Positions 7,878 through 16,251 of a stretch of DNA of 35,732 nt are shown piece by piece (within the stretch, counting starts at the first letter, position 1; each line of letters opens with the position of its first letter). Source of the DNA: Nitrospira sp. (GTDB lineage Bacteria; Nitrospirota; Nitrospiria; Nitrospirales; Nitrospiraceae); assembly GCA_005116775.1 (NCBI GenBank), contig SWDN01000003.1, forward strand, positions 418,956 to 454,687, in the 5' to 3' direction. The notes beneath the pieces were generated by a model. The model ran no database searches. It worked only from the letters and a program-made list of their open reading frames with translations, and had not been told where the DNA came from. A program made the translations under genes and the position numbers.

Positions 7878-8953
7878 CCAAGTACCTTGCCTAACGATTG
7901 CACAATCTGCCCGACCTCGTCACCGGTGAGGTCAGGATAGAGTGGAATCGACAGCGCCGTTCGGTCTGCTTCGTCGCTGCGAGGGAAACCTGGCATGTCC
8001 AAATATCGGTGGAGTGGTCGAAAGACAGGCTTCCGACAGTGAATTCCCTGTTGCTCCAACTGACCGATCAGATTCATAAGACCATCCGGTTTAGCCTGCA
8101 TAGATGGCACTCTGATCACAAATCGATAGTATCCATGCGTCCTGCCTGGAGGCACGTTCGGACAGATTACGGTCTTGGATGAGAGGATTTCCCGATAGGT
8201 TGCCGCGAGAAACTGCCGCCGTTCATGAAAGGCAGACAGCCGCCCCAGTTGAGACAATCCGAGCGCTGCCTGTAAGTCGGTCAGCTTGAAATTGAATGAG
8301 GAAGGATCCAAGACCGGCGCACCATCATATTCACGAAGTGATCTGACTCGTTCCAGCAATGAAGCGTCATCCGATAGCACCATCCCACCTTCTCCGGCGC
8401 ATAGAAGCTTCGTGGCATAGAAGGAACAGACCGTGAGTCGGCCAACCGTCCCGACAGATCGACCCTGTTCCATCGCCCCCAGTGTCTGCGCGCAATCCTC
8501 GATCAGTGGAACCCCCAGCTTCTCAAGCGCGGCCAGGTCAGCTGGAAGCCCAAATAGATGTGGGACGATGATCGCACGAGTCTTCTCGGTTATCGCCAGG
8601 CCGGCTGCGAACGGATCGATGTTGAAAGTGTCGGGGTCGATGTCGACAAGCGTGGCTTGTGCCCCGACTCGTTGCGTCGCCAGCCACGGCGCAGCGCACA
8701 CATAGCTCGGCATGATGACTTCATCGCCGGCTCCGATCTTCAGCGCCCGCAACGCCAGTTCGAGCGCCGCAGTCCCTGAACTGACAGCCACCCCGCCCTG
8801 CAAGCCGAAGTACGCTGCCATCTCGTGCTCGAATCGTTCGACACAAGCCCCTTGGGCAATGTGCCTGGAACTCAACACATCGACCACAACACGCAAAGCT
8901 TCTTGGTCGATTGCAGGCCGTGAATGAGGAATCATTGTCGCGACAGTCGTCAT
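7874..8953 (-). CDS. DegT/DnrJ/EryC1/StrS-type sugar aminotransferase
   Basis: A 359-residue PLP-dependent enzyme of the family that aminates keto-sugar nucleotides. The typical active-site pieces are in order: VSSGTAALELALRAL (about 58-72), the strand-turn VDIDPDTFNID, IEDCAQTLGA (Asp153 for the pyridine nitrogen) and SFYATKLLCAGEGGMV with the Schiff-base Lys182. The C-terminal IPLYPDLTGDEV motif is also typical. It overlaps its neighbours by ATGA on both sides, so it is translationally coupled. It presumably makes an amino sugar for the polysaccharide. No sugar-nucleotide dehydratase or oxidase supplying the keto-sugar is present in the window, so the substrate must come from elsewhere. Confidence 0.92.
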   Translation of the reverse strand: MTTVATMIPHSRPAIDQEALRVVVDVLSSRHIAQGACVERFEHEMAAYFGLQGGVAVSSGTAALELALRALKIGAGDEVIMPSYVCAAPWLATQRVGAQATLVDIDPDTFNIDPFAAGLAITEKTRAIIVPHLFGLPADLAALEKLGVPLIEDCAQTLGAMEQGRSVGTVGRLTVCSFYATKLLCAGEGGMVLSDDASLLERVRSLREYDGAPVLDPSSFNFKLTDLQAALGLSQLGRLSAFHERRQFLAATYREILSSKTVICPNVPPGRTHGYYRFVIRVPSMQAKPDGLMNLIGQLEQQGIHCRKPVFRPLHRYLDMPGFPRSDEADRTALSIPLYPDLTGDEVGQIVQSLGKVLG

Positions 8954-9594
8954 AGACCGATATTAATAAACAATCGTAGCGGAACAAAGCCTTCTGCGTT
9001 TTTCACCCGGCCCTGGATGCCGCGAAAATGCGCCCCTGCCCGAATCACATCCACGATACTGAGACCTTCGATGTTCGTCTTTTTGACCTGCGAAGCATGG
9101 GCCTCAATCGATTTGACTTTCTCCTCAAGCACCTGGTCGATATCGACAAACACGGTCGGCGAAAAGTTCTGGGTTGTCGGACCTTCATAGAACAAGACGT
9201 TCTGGGTATAGCGGGTTGCGGTAATCGTGCTCATTGCCAGATTCCGATGGTCTTGATGGGTATCGTCGTGATAGTGGGAGAAAATAAAGTGCGGCTGAAC
9301 TTCTTTCACGACCGCTTCGATCTCCTGAATCAATTCGCGGCCCATCGGAACGGCGGTGTCTTCGTAGCTGCCCCAGAAAATCTTTTCGACCCGTAGTTGC
9401 TTCACCGATTCTTCCTGCTCACGCTTGCGGATGTCGCTCGACCCACCCTTATCGCCGGACGTCAACACCATCAGAAAAATGCGATGCCCCTTTTGAGCAT
9501 ACTTGAGCAACGTTCCACCGCACCCTGCCTCGATGTCGTCAGGATGCGCGCCGATGGCCAGAATCCGCATCGGTTTTCTACGATCGATCGCCAT
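8950..9594 (-). CDS. PIG-L family zinc-dependent deacetylase
   Basis: The 214-residue protein has the two zinc motifs of the PIG-L/LmbE family: GAHPDDIEAGCGGT (His17, Asp20) and SHYHDDTHQDHRN (His113 and His116 region). Family members remove N-acetyl groups from GlcNAc-type sugars or from glycan intermediates. The start at 9594 has a good GGGGGAG ribosome binding site; a second Met at residue 9 is possible. The stop overlaps the aminotransferase start by ATGA. The pairing suggests that one step exposes a free amine in the repeat unit, perhaps for later acylation, but that order is inference. Confidence 0.92.
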   Translation of the reverse strand: MAIDRRKPMRILAIGAHPDDIEAGCGGTLLKYAQKGHRIFLMVLTSGDKGGSSDIRKREQEESVKQLRVEKIFWGSYEDTAVPMGRELIQEIEAVVKEVQPHFIFSHYHDDTHQDHRNLAMSTITATRYTQNVLFYEGPTTQNFSPTVFVDIDQVLEEKVKSIEAHASQVKKTNIEGLSIVDVIRAGAHFRGIQGRVKNAEGFVPLRLFINIGL

Positions 9595-9615
9595 TCTTCT
9601 CCCCCTCGTGCATGG

Positions 9616-10311
9616 CTATGCGGCCGTCACGGCGTTCTGCCCTGTCCGAGCCTCGCGCAACCGAGCCAGCGCCTCCGGACCACAACAGAACAACAGGTCG
9701 ATAGCCGACATCGCCGGTATAAACGGTTCATAGGCTTGAGGATACCTCGGATGTTGAAATTGCTGGATGTCCAACTTCAATCCAGCCAATTCAAATTTCT
9801 TCGTGTCCATATATTGCTCTCCGCCAGGACCAGACAAATATCCTGATGCCCCAACAGCACGGCAGAGATCGATTAACCGATCTGTTGGCTCGTCGCGGGC
9901 TTCCCATTCCGATGCAGCGCATACAGGTGTCATGATCCCGAACGCGCCGAGCAGCCAACGAATCACCGCCATATTCAGGTCATGCAACCGCTCCCACGGC
10001 GCCTCATAGAGGCTGCGCAATTCCGGAAGATAGCGGTCACGGAACGGCGCCCGGGCATACTGCATCTCGAGAGCGCGAAGATGTCGGCTCCGCCAGTTTA
10101 CTGTCTGGTTGATTCTGACATCTTTCACCAGTTGGCCAAAATGATGGAGAACCGGCACGGTCACCCACTGAAACCCATCCGCGGTTCTGATTCGATTGCG
10201 ATTTTGCCACTCGTTTTTCTTGAACTGCACCGAATCCAACGCAATGAACACGTCTGCCTGATCGATCTTGTCCAGATATCCGAGCCAGGGCAATCCAGAT
10301 AGCCAAGCCAC
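9616..10311 (-). CDS. WbqC-family protein, main body (N-terminus displaced by frameshift)
   Basis: From PWLGYLDKIDQADVF onward this frame is an intact WbqC-family protein (about 220 residues, with VQFKKNEWQNRNRI, a YLSGPGGEQY motif and YPQAYEPFIPAMSAIDLLF). WbqC proteins occur in O-antigen and exopolysaccharide loci and are thought to modify sugars, possibly as acyl or aminoacyl transferases. The conserved start MRVTIHQPQFLPW is missing from this frame and is encoded just upstream in another frame (10346). The only start for this frame near the break is a GTG at 10311 with no ribosome binding site. The gene is therefore probably damaged, unless a -1 frameshift joins the two parts. Confidence 0.8.
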   Translation of the reverse strand: MAWLSGLPWLGYLDKIDQADVFIALDSVQFKKNEWQNRNRIRTADGFQWVTVPVLHHFGQLVKDVRINQTVNWRSRHLRALEMQYARAPFRDRYLPELRSLYEAPWERLHDLNMAVIRWLLGAFGIMTPVCAASEWEARDEPTDRLIDLCRAVGASGYLSGPGGEQYMDTKKFELAGLKLDIQQFQHPRYPQAYEPFIPAMSAIDLLFCCGPEALARLREARTGQNAVTAA

Positions 10312-10313
10312 GG
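10268..10313 (-). repeat. 23-base imperfect tandem duplication inside the WbqC gene
   Basis: Units at 10291-10313 and 10268-10290 each encode PWLGYLD but in different frames. Over the 20 bases encoding PWLGYL and the first two bases of the Asp codon they share 17. The three differences are CCG/CCC, CTT/CTC and GGC/GGA, all synonymous third-codon positions. This is not what simple recent slippage would give; it looks like a junction between two diverged homologous coding sequences. Confidence 0.8.
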
Positions 10314-10346
10314 TAGAAATTGCGGCTGATGAATTGTGACGCGCAT
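10291..10346 (-). pseudogene. Displaced N-terminus of the WbqC-family gene
   Basis: Starting at the ATG at 10346, ten bases after the PHP gene stop and with a GAAGG upstream, the frame encodes MRVTIHQPQFLPWLGYLD, the typical WbqC N-terminus. It then continues into unrelated sequence (CPGSDIWTRS) until a stop near 10161. The main body continues one frame away. The break coincides with a 23-base imperfect tandem duplication that repeats the PWLGYLD coding segment. A -1 shift in this stretch would restore a full-length protein. Confidence 0.75.
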
Positions 10347-10351
10347 ACGTA

Positions 10352-10372
10352 CGCCTTCAGCCTTCAGCCTTC
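10352..10372. repeat. Three tandem 7-base units at the PHP stop / WbqC start
   Basis: On the minus strand GAAGGCT, GAAGGCT and GAAGGCG follow one another. They cover the last codons and the stop of the PHP gene and the purine-rich region before the WbqC ATG at 10346. A change in unit number would alter the PHP C-terminus and the spacing to the next start. Confidence 0.6.
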
Positions 10373-11859
10373 AATTCGAGAATCGGCGCCACGAAGATCG
10401 GATTGCTCAGAAGCTCGCCGCTGCCGGTGATCTCCACTCGATAGGCCATCCGTTCATTCATCGGCGCCGTTGTGTCGGTCCAGTCGAAGCGGAATGGCGT
10501 CTCACCTGCCGACTGCGCGACGACTTGGCCGGAACGAATCACCCGCACCTTTGCAGGATGATGTCCATGATCAGCCGCCGTGATGGAGAGACGAACCATG
10601 AGATCCCGTGCCCCACCCGGATCGAGTCTATCGCCGATCGATGCCGATTTGGTTCCATCGAGACACACCACTTGAAACTCCTCCAGCCTGAGCTGAACGT
10701 GATGGTCCCCTTCACCCACCGCATAGGAATGGCCAGATCGAAGCGCCTCCAGCACCCCGGCGACTGTCCGTTCTTTCACCAAGAGCGCCGTGACAAGACG
10801 ATGCAGCTCCTTGCCGGCATCGTTCGATCCATGAAACCCCAGTTCCCCGATAAGCACGGGTGTCGTGCGCGATTCATGCTCGGGCAATTGCAGCAATCGA
10901 TCCCACAGCTCACCTGGTCTGACACTTGTTCGCGTATCCTGATAGAGGCCGCCAAATCCGGCATATCCAGTGGTCTGCACCAACGCCTCTGGGTGCGGCT
11001 CCGTCTTGACGACCACAGTTCCCATCGGCCCGGCAGTATATTCATGATAGTCCCGCGCTTCTGTCATCGACCAAAAGGCAAGCCCGCCCTTGGCGCTTAC
11101 ATCGTCGATGAGGGCCTGATAGGGACGATACCCCATCCGATCGTCATAGGAACTGAACGCGGGCTGACTGAGAGGCCAGGCATTGACCACCAACGCCACT
11201 GCCAGGACGATCAACATACAGGCGATCATTCGACGTGGCGATCGCCGATCGGTACTTCGACGGAGCGGTCTCCACAGCCAGACAGCGGGAACCATCAACA
11301 AGATCGGCGCGCCATTTACCGCCACGCGCCAATCGAATGAATACGCGTCAGGATTCCCGCTCACAGGAAGAGAACGGTAGTCCTCCGGTTTGTCTAAGCC
11401 GAGCACCAGTAAATTGCGTTGGGCATTGTGCATCGTTAACGTCCGTCCCCATATCGAACCAGTCCAATAGTAATACGGAGCCACCTCGACTCCCGGCAGG
11501 ATAATGAGATTCGGGTGACGGCTCTGCGCGTCCGCAACGTCAGCCAGATACCGTTCAATTCCATACTCCAACACAGAGGGAAAACGAACCTGCCGTTTCA
11601 AAAGACCAGGCAAGGGCCAGAGTCCATACTCGTAGCGCAGAGAAAAATTATCCGTCAGCATGAGCACATCCAATCCAAGCTGCTCCGCCCGTTCGGCCAA
11701 CGCCTCAATAGTCAAATCGCCGGTGCTGGCGGTGCTGTGGACATGTACCGTGGCCAGTAGCTGATGCCGATCGTCCGCTGCCTCTGCCCGCCAGGCAGCG
11801 CCGCACAGAAATACGACCGCCACCACTGCGAGCAACGGCCATCTCTTCACACTTCTCAT
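10357..11859 (-). CDS. Membrane-associated PHP-domain protein
   Basis: The 500-residue protein starts best at 11859 (MRSVKRWPLL), just past the previous stop. It has a signal or anchor helix (about 6-27), then a PHP-like metal-hydrolase start (LLATVHVHSTASTGD, LGLDVLMLTDN) and LIILPGVEVAPYYYW. Two further hydrophobic segments (about 181-191 and 206-222) split the domain, followed by SAKGGLAFWSMTEARDYHEY and a C-terminal beta-rich part ending in FVAPILELKAEG. The usual TDH motif reads TDN here. PHP proteins hydrolyse phosphoesters or related bonds. The N-terminal helix and topology suggest a periplasmic or membrane-facing active site, an unusual place for this family. Its substrate is unknown, but the locus suggests a glycan. 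Confidence 0.85.
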   Translation of the reverse strand: MRSVKRWPLLAVVAVVFLCGAAWRAEAADDRHQLLATVHVHSTASTGDLTIEALAERAEQLGLDVLMLTDNFSLRYEYGLWPLPGLLKRQVRFPSVLEYGIERYLADVADAQSRHPNLIILPGVEVAPYYYWTGSIWGRTLTMHNAQRNLLVLGLDKPEDYRSLPVSGNPDAYSFDWRVAVNGAPILLMVPAVWLWRPLRRSTDRRSPRRMIACMLIVLAVALVVNAWPLSQPAFSSYDDRMGYRPYQALIDDVSAKGGLAFWSMTEARDYHEYTAGPMGTVVVKTEPHPEALVQTTGYAGFGGLYQDTRTSVRPGELWDRLLQLPEHESRTTPVLIGELGFHGSNDAGKELHRLVTALLVKERTVAGVLEALRSGHSYAVGEGDHHVQLRLEEFQVVCLDGTKSASIGDRLDPGGARDLMVRLSITAADHGHHPAKVRVIRSGQVVAQSAGETPFRFDWTDTTAPMNERMAYRVEITGSGELLSNPIFVAPILELKAEG

Positions 11860-11872
11860 CTGTTCATCTCGC

Positions 11873-14296
11873 CTATCCACGAACCCCAAGCTCCTGGGCA
11901 AAGATCGATTCGATGGCGTAAACCATTGCGCACGATCCATATTGACTGTCTATGCTTCGGCTTGCTGCTGCGCCCAATTGATTGGCCCACTCCGGTCTTT
12001 CCAACAACCGGCGGAGCGCCTCAGCCAACGCACCGGCATCACCGGGAGGTACGAGTAAGCCCGTTCGCTCATGGTCGATGACAGCCGGAATGCCGCCGAC
12101 GCGGGAAGCAATCACCGGCAACCCTGCTGCCATGGCTTCGATCAACGCTCGCCCCATCCCTTCATTGAGCGAAGGCAAGACAAACAGATCCATCCCGGCA
12201 AGACAGGCTTCAACGTCGTCTCTACGACCCAAAAGATGCACGGCATCCCGAAGGCCCGACGACTCCGCTTGCCGCAAGAGTGCGTCATGCCAATCCCCAC
12301 TCCCAACGATCACGAGATGGAGAGAGGGAAAATTCGGCTTCAACTTGGAGACGGCTTCGATCAAGTATGTATGGCCTTTAATATCGGTCAGCCACCCGAC
12401 CGATCCGACGACCAGCGCCTCCGCTGGACAACCGAACCAGTCCGGCTGCTGTTTCCCTTGAACCCGTGCCAACCCGAACCGCTCACGATCGATCCCGCTC
12501 GGCACCACGGCAAACCGGTCCGCCTTACCGACGGAACGATCGAGGTGATCCTGCCGCTCCGCCTCCGTCAGCGCAATCAATCGATCCGTCATGACACTCA
12601 GCGCCTGTTCGATCTTGAGAAACAGCCAAGATTTGAATGGGCCGAAATGGCCGTAGAACACATGGCCATGCGGCGTATGGACGATGACCGGAACCCTCGC
12701 AAGCCATGCAGCCACTCGCCCCAACACGCCCGCCTTGGATGTATGGGTATGGACCAGCGCCGGACGCTCATGACGGAACAGGCTGATCAATTGCCACAAG
12801 GCTTGCATATCTTTCAGGAGGTGGATTTCTCGCGTCAGGGAAGGGACCAGCATCCAACGAACGTCCGATTTCTCAAGCTGCCGACAATTTTCTTCAGTCG
12901 CGGCCTGCCCGCCTTGCGCATCTGAACGACCTGGATACCCGGCAACCACCAGCGGTTCGTACTGAGTTCGGTCGTGGCCGAGAGCGGTCAACATCGTATT
13001 CTGCGCAGAGCCCCCATAGTCGAGGCGTGTGATTACATGGATCACTTTCCTCGGTCTGACCGACTGATGCGGCGCACTCGGCCTGTGGTTCGACAGGCTC
13101 ACAAACAAACGATCCAGATCGGCAGTATGCGCCATCCAGTTATAGCGCCGCGCCACAACGTCTCGGCCCTTTTGCGACAAGCGCTCACGCTCGCCTGGTC
13201 GATCGTGAAACCGTTTCAGCAATAACCGTAATGTCTTCGCGAGTGCCCCTCCATCTGTCCCTTCCGTGACAAGCACGGGATCGACTGTGCTCAATACTTC
13301 AGGAATCGCCCCGACCGGTGTCCCCATGACCGGCGTACCGCAGGCCAATGCTTCGACCGTCACCAAGCCGAACCCTTCGAGCTGCAGCGTCGGCATCACA
13401 ACCAAATCAGATGCCTGATAGTACTTCGCCAACTGCTCTTCCGGCACGAACCCAAGCAACTGCACCGAATCTTGCAATCCTTTACTGCGAATCAGCTCTT
13501 CTAATCGTGGACGTAGTTGGCCCTCGCCGCCAATCAGAAGCAGCAGGTCACGATGATCTTCCCCGAACATCGTCATGGCATCGAGAAGATGTTCCAATCC
13601 CATACGGGGGACCAAATTGCGGACGGTAAACAAGATCGTGCGATTCTCCGGGATCTTCAGTTCCTGTCGAATGTCTTTGCGGTCGCGCGGCGGATAAAAC
13701 ATCGCCGGATCGGCTGCGCCAGGAATCACCGTGATGGAATGTGAGCTGATGCCATGCGCCTCAACGACCTGTCGTTTCATGAACTCACTCAATACCACCA
13801 CATGATGACAGCGGCGGATCACCATTCGTTCAATCCACTGTCTGGCGCGCATACTGAACCGACGCCTGACTCGCTCGATCATCGTCGCCGCCCGTTCCAC
13901 CCTGGTGCGGTACTCCTCATGCGCCAATGAATGGCAGACATAGACCCATCGACCGACCATCCCGTATCGGAACAAGATCGGACCGAGACCGGCCAGCGAT
14001 TGATGAATCAGCGCGACATCGGCAGGACAGGTCTGCTGCGTCAGATCGAATGCTCGAAGGGAGTTCCGGACTGATGACCACACGAATGCAGGCTCGCTGG
14101 TCCGAGTCACAGGATACCGCCGTTCGGTCACGCTTCCGATCGACAGGGTGGCCTCTGCGGACTCGAAGGGAGCCCGCGCGACGACACGCACTTGATGATC
14201 CAGCTTGGCAAGCCCAAGCGCTTGCTGCCGGAGCACTCGCTCAGCGCCGCCAATCACCTGCTCGATCGTGACTTCAGCAAGCAGGACGACGTTCAT
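11873..14296 (-). CDS. Double-domain GT4 glycosyltransferase (two complete GT4 units)
   Basis: One 807-residue chain contains two complete family 4 retaining glycosyltransferases. Unit 1 (about 1-375) starts MNVVLLAEVTIEQVIGGAE and has the donor-binding motif EGFGLVTVEALACGTP. Unit 2 (about 390-807) begins KVIHVITRLDYGGSAQNT and has EGMGRALIEAMAAGLP, so both E-x7-E motifs are intact. A short linker rich in Pro, Ser and basic residues joins them. The start at 14296 overlaps the amidotransferase stop by ATGA; a longer in-frame start at 14428 would encode only overlap sequence. The fusion suggests two consecutive sugar additions by one cytosolic, membrane-associated enzyme. Confidence 0.92.
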   Translation of the reverse strand: MNVVLLAEVTIEQVIGGAERVLRQQALGLAKLDHQVRVVARAPFESAEATLSIGSVTERRYPVTRTSEPAFVWSSVRNSLRAFDLTQQTCPADVALIHQSLAGLGPILFRYGMVGRWVYVCHSLAHEEYRTRVERAATMIERVRRRFSMRARQWIERMVIRRCHHVVVLSEFMKRQVVEAHGISSHSITVIPGAADPAMFYPPRDRKDIRQELKIPENRTILFTVRNLVPRMGLEHLLDAMTMFGEDHRDLLLLIGGEGQLRPRLEELIRSKGLQDSVQLLGFVPEEQLAKYYQASDLVVMPTLQLEGFGLVTVEALACGTPVMGTPVGAIPEVLSTVDPVLVTEGTDGGALAKTLRLLLKRFHDRPGERERLSQKGRDVVARRYNWMAHTADLDRLFVSLSNHRPSAPHQSVRPRKVIHVITRLDYGGSAQNTMLTALGHDRTQYEPLVVAGYPGRSDAQGGQAATEENCRQLEKSDVRWMLVPSLTREIHLLKDMQALWQLISLFRHERPALVHTHTSKAGVLGRVAAWLARVPVIVHTPHGHVFYGHFGPFKSWLFLKIEQALSVMTDRLIALTEAERQDHLDRSVGKADRFAVVPSGIDRERFGLARVQGKQQPDWFGCPAEALVVGSVGWLTDIKGHTYLIEAVSKLKPNFPSLHLVIVGSGDWHDALLRQAESSGLRDAVHLLGRRDDVEACLAGMDLFVLPSLNEGMGRALIEAMAAGLPVIASRVGGIPAVIDHERTGLLVPPGDAGALAEALRRLLERPEWANQLGAAASRSIDSQYGSCAMVYAIESIFAQELGVRG

Positions 14297-16227
14297 GCCG
14301 CGCCTACTTTCATCGGTGGGCAGGGAGTCGGTAGCGCCACTTGCTGATGCCAAAGCTCCAACACCATCAGTGCATAGAGTTGATCCGTGAAATTCCTCCG
14401 ACCGCTCTGGTGCTCTGCGAGCAGCCATTGCGCATAGGAAGGGTTGATGTAGCCTCGCCGTCGAATAGCCTGATCAGAGAGCAAATCTTGACTCATCTCT
14501 CGCAGATCCTGCCGTAACCATCGTCCAAGCGGCAGCATGAACCCTCGCTTTGGCGCGTCGATAATCACTTTTGGAAGCATATCTTGTAATGCTAGCCTCA
14601 TAAATCCCTTGAGCTTTGAGCCTTGCAATTTTGTCGATCCCGGCAATGAACAGGCGAACGCCAGGAGATGGTGGTCGCAAAAAGGGACGCGAAGTTCGAG
14701 TGAATGGACCATGCTCATCCGATCGCCCATCCGCAAGAGATCGTCCGGCAAATAGGTTTGCAGATCGACGCCCATTGCACGGTCAACTGGTTCAGGGGAA
14801 GGCCATTGCTCAAAGAGATTCAAGATGTTCTGACGGGCCGAGTTGTCGGATACAGCAGAACGTAGTCCCTCGGCTAACAATGGTGCATTCCACCCAGTCG
14901 GTTGAAATGTCGTCCAACTGAGGTACTGCTCGTCTACCGGTCGATAACCATCCAGCAGGAATCGTTTGATACGGCCACGCATATCGCGGCCTCCCGATCC
15001 ATCCGGCAAACAGGCAGCAGCGCCCGACGCAATCCATGATCGCATGGCCACGGGAAGAGAGGCATAGCGAGCGGCCGCGCGCAGCCCAAGATAGCGAGGA
15101 TACCCGCCGAAGAGTTCATCGCCGCCGATGCCGGATAACGCAACCGTTACAGACTGGCGTGCCACCTCCGATACTAGATAAGTAGGAATGGCCGAGGAGT
15201 CGGCAAATGGCTCCCCCATGCCCGCCACCACTCGAGGCAATAACGACACCACATCGGGACGCAGCACAGCCTCCGTATGATCCGTGCCAAAATGTGTCGC
15301 CAGGAACTTGGCGGCATGGAGCTCATTGTAGGATCGATCTTCCGGAGCGTCATACCCAATGGAAAATGTTTTGATCGATCCGGGAATCGCCTCGCGCATG
15401 CAGGCCAAGATTGACGCAGAGTCTAATCCGCCGGAGAGGAACAAACCGAGCGGTACATCGCTGACGAGATGCGCCTGGACAGAGCTGCGCAACGCGCTCA
15501 GAAACTGTTCTCGCCGATCGCCCTGCGTGACTTCAGAATGCGTAAAGACTTCTTCCTCTGGACGATAATAGCGCCAGAACTCCAAGCGACCCCGTGCAAT
15601 CTTGAGAGCCTCGCCTGGTCGGAGCTGATAGACGCCCTCCACGATCGTGTCGGGACCAGGAACATAGAGCAGCGACAGGAAATCTGCGATAGCCTGAGGA
15701 CGAATGGTCCATTCCGGCATTCCCTCCAGAAGCGACGGTAGTTCAGACGAAAAGAGCACTCGATGAGCGGCCCCCGCTTTCCCCGGCTGGACAGAGTAGT
15801 ACAGCGGTTTGATGCCCAAGCGATCACGAACCAACAACACCAAATCCCGCTCTCGGTCCCAGAGAGCATAGGCAAACATGCCCCTCAACCGATAGACTGC
15901 CTCCGGTCCCTCCTCTTCATAGAGATGGACCAGAACTTCCGTATCGCCATGGGATTGAAAGCGGTGGCCTTTTTGGATCAATTCCTCGCGGAGCTCGCGA
16001 TAATTGTAGATCTCTCCGTTCAGGACCGCCCAGACAGAACCGGTTTCGTTTCTGACCGGTTGATGACCGCCTGCTGGATCGATGACACGTAATCGCCGTA
16101 CGCCTAATGCGACACCTGCGCCACGATGCGTCCCTTCGTCATCCGGCCCTCGATGGACCAGCCGATCGAGCATCCGGTCCAATAGAACTGGATCGTTGTC
16201 CCCTACAACACCGCAAATCCCACACAT
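14293..16227 (-). CDS. asnB: Asparagine synthase-type glutamine amidotransferase
   Basis: The start at 16227 gives MCGICGVVGD, leaving Cys2 as the N-terminal nucleophile once Met is removed. The glutaminase domain shows RGPDDEG (26-32) and NGEIYNYREL (70-79). The synthetase domain has the ATP PP-loop SGGLDS (265-270) and GIGGDELFGGYPRY. At 644 residues it is the usual size for the AsnB group found in exopolysaccharide loci, including those described as exosortase-associated amidotransferases. It uses glutamine-derived ammonia to amidate a carboxylate: free aspartate, or in this setting possibly a uronic acid of the glycan. Its stop overlaps the double GT4 start by ATGA. The gene symbol reflects the family, not a proven substrate. 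Confidence 0.92.
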   Translation of the reverse strand: MCGICGVVGDNDPVLLDRMLDRLVHRGPDDEGTHRGAGVALGVRRLRVIDPAGGHQPVRNETGSVWAVLNGEIYNYRELREELIQKGHRFQSHGDTEVLVHLYEEEGPEAVYRLRGMFAYALWDRERDLVLLVRDRLGIKPLYYSVQPGKAGAAHRVLFSSELPSLLEGMPEWTIRPQAIADFLSLLYVPGPDTIVEGVYQLRPGEALKIARGRLEFWRYYRPEEEVFTHSEVTQGDRREQFLSALRSSVQAHLVSDVPLGLFLSGGLDSASILACMREAIPGSIKTFSIGYDAPEDRSYNELHAAKFLATHFGTDHTEAVLRPDVVSLLPRVVAGMGEPFADSSAIPTYLVSEVARQSVTVALSGIGGDELFGGYPRYLGLRAAARYASLPVAMRSWIASGAAACLPDGSGGRDMRGRIKRFLLDGYRPVDEQYLSWTTFQPTGWNAPLLAEGLRSAVSDNSARQNILNLFEQWPSPEPVDRAMGVDLQTYLPDDLLRMGDRMSMVHSLELRVPFCDHHLLAFACSLPGSTKLQGSKLKGFMRLALQDMLPKVIIDAPKRGFMLPLGRWLRQDLREMSQDLLSDQAIRRRGYINPSYAQWLLAEHQSGRRNFTDQLYALMVLELWHQQVALPTPCPPMKVGAA

Positions 16228-16251
16228 AAATGACGACTCCAACTGAACAGG

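Noticed and set aside
10336-11340. A 334-codon plus-strand open frame
   Set aside because: It is opposite the PHP gene, has Arg/His/Pro-rich shadow composition, no ribosome binding site and no recognisable motif.
12071-12925. A 284-codon plus-strand open frame
   Set aside because: It is antisense to the double GT4 gene, whose motifs are clear; its composition is that of a shadow frame.
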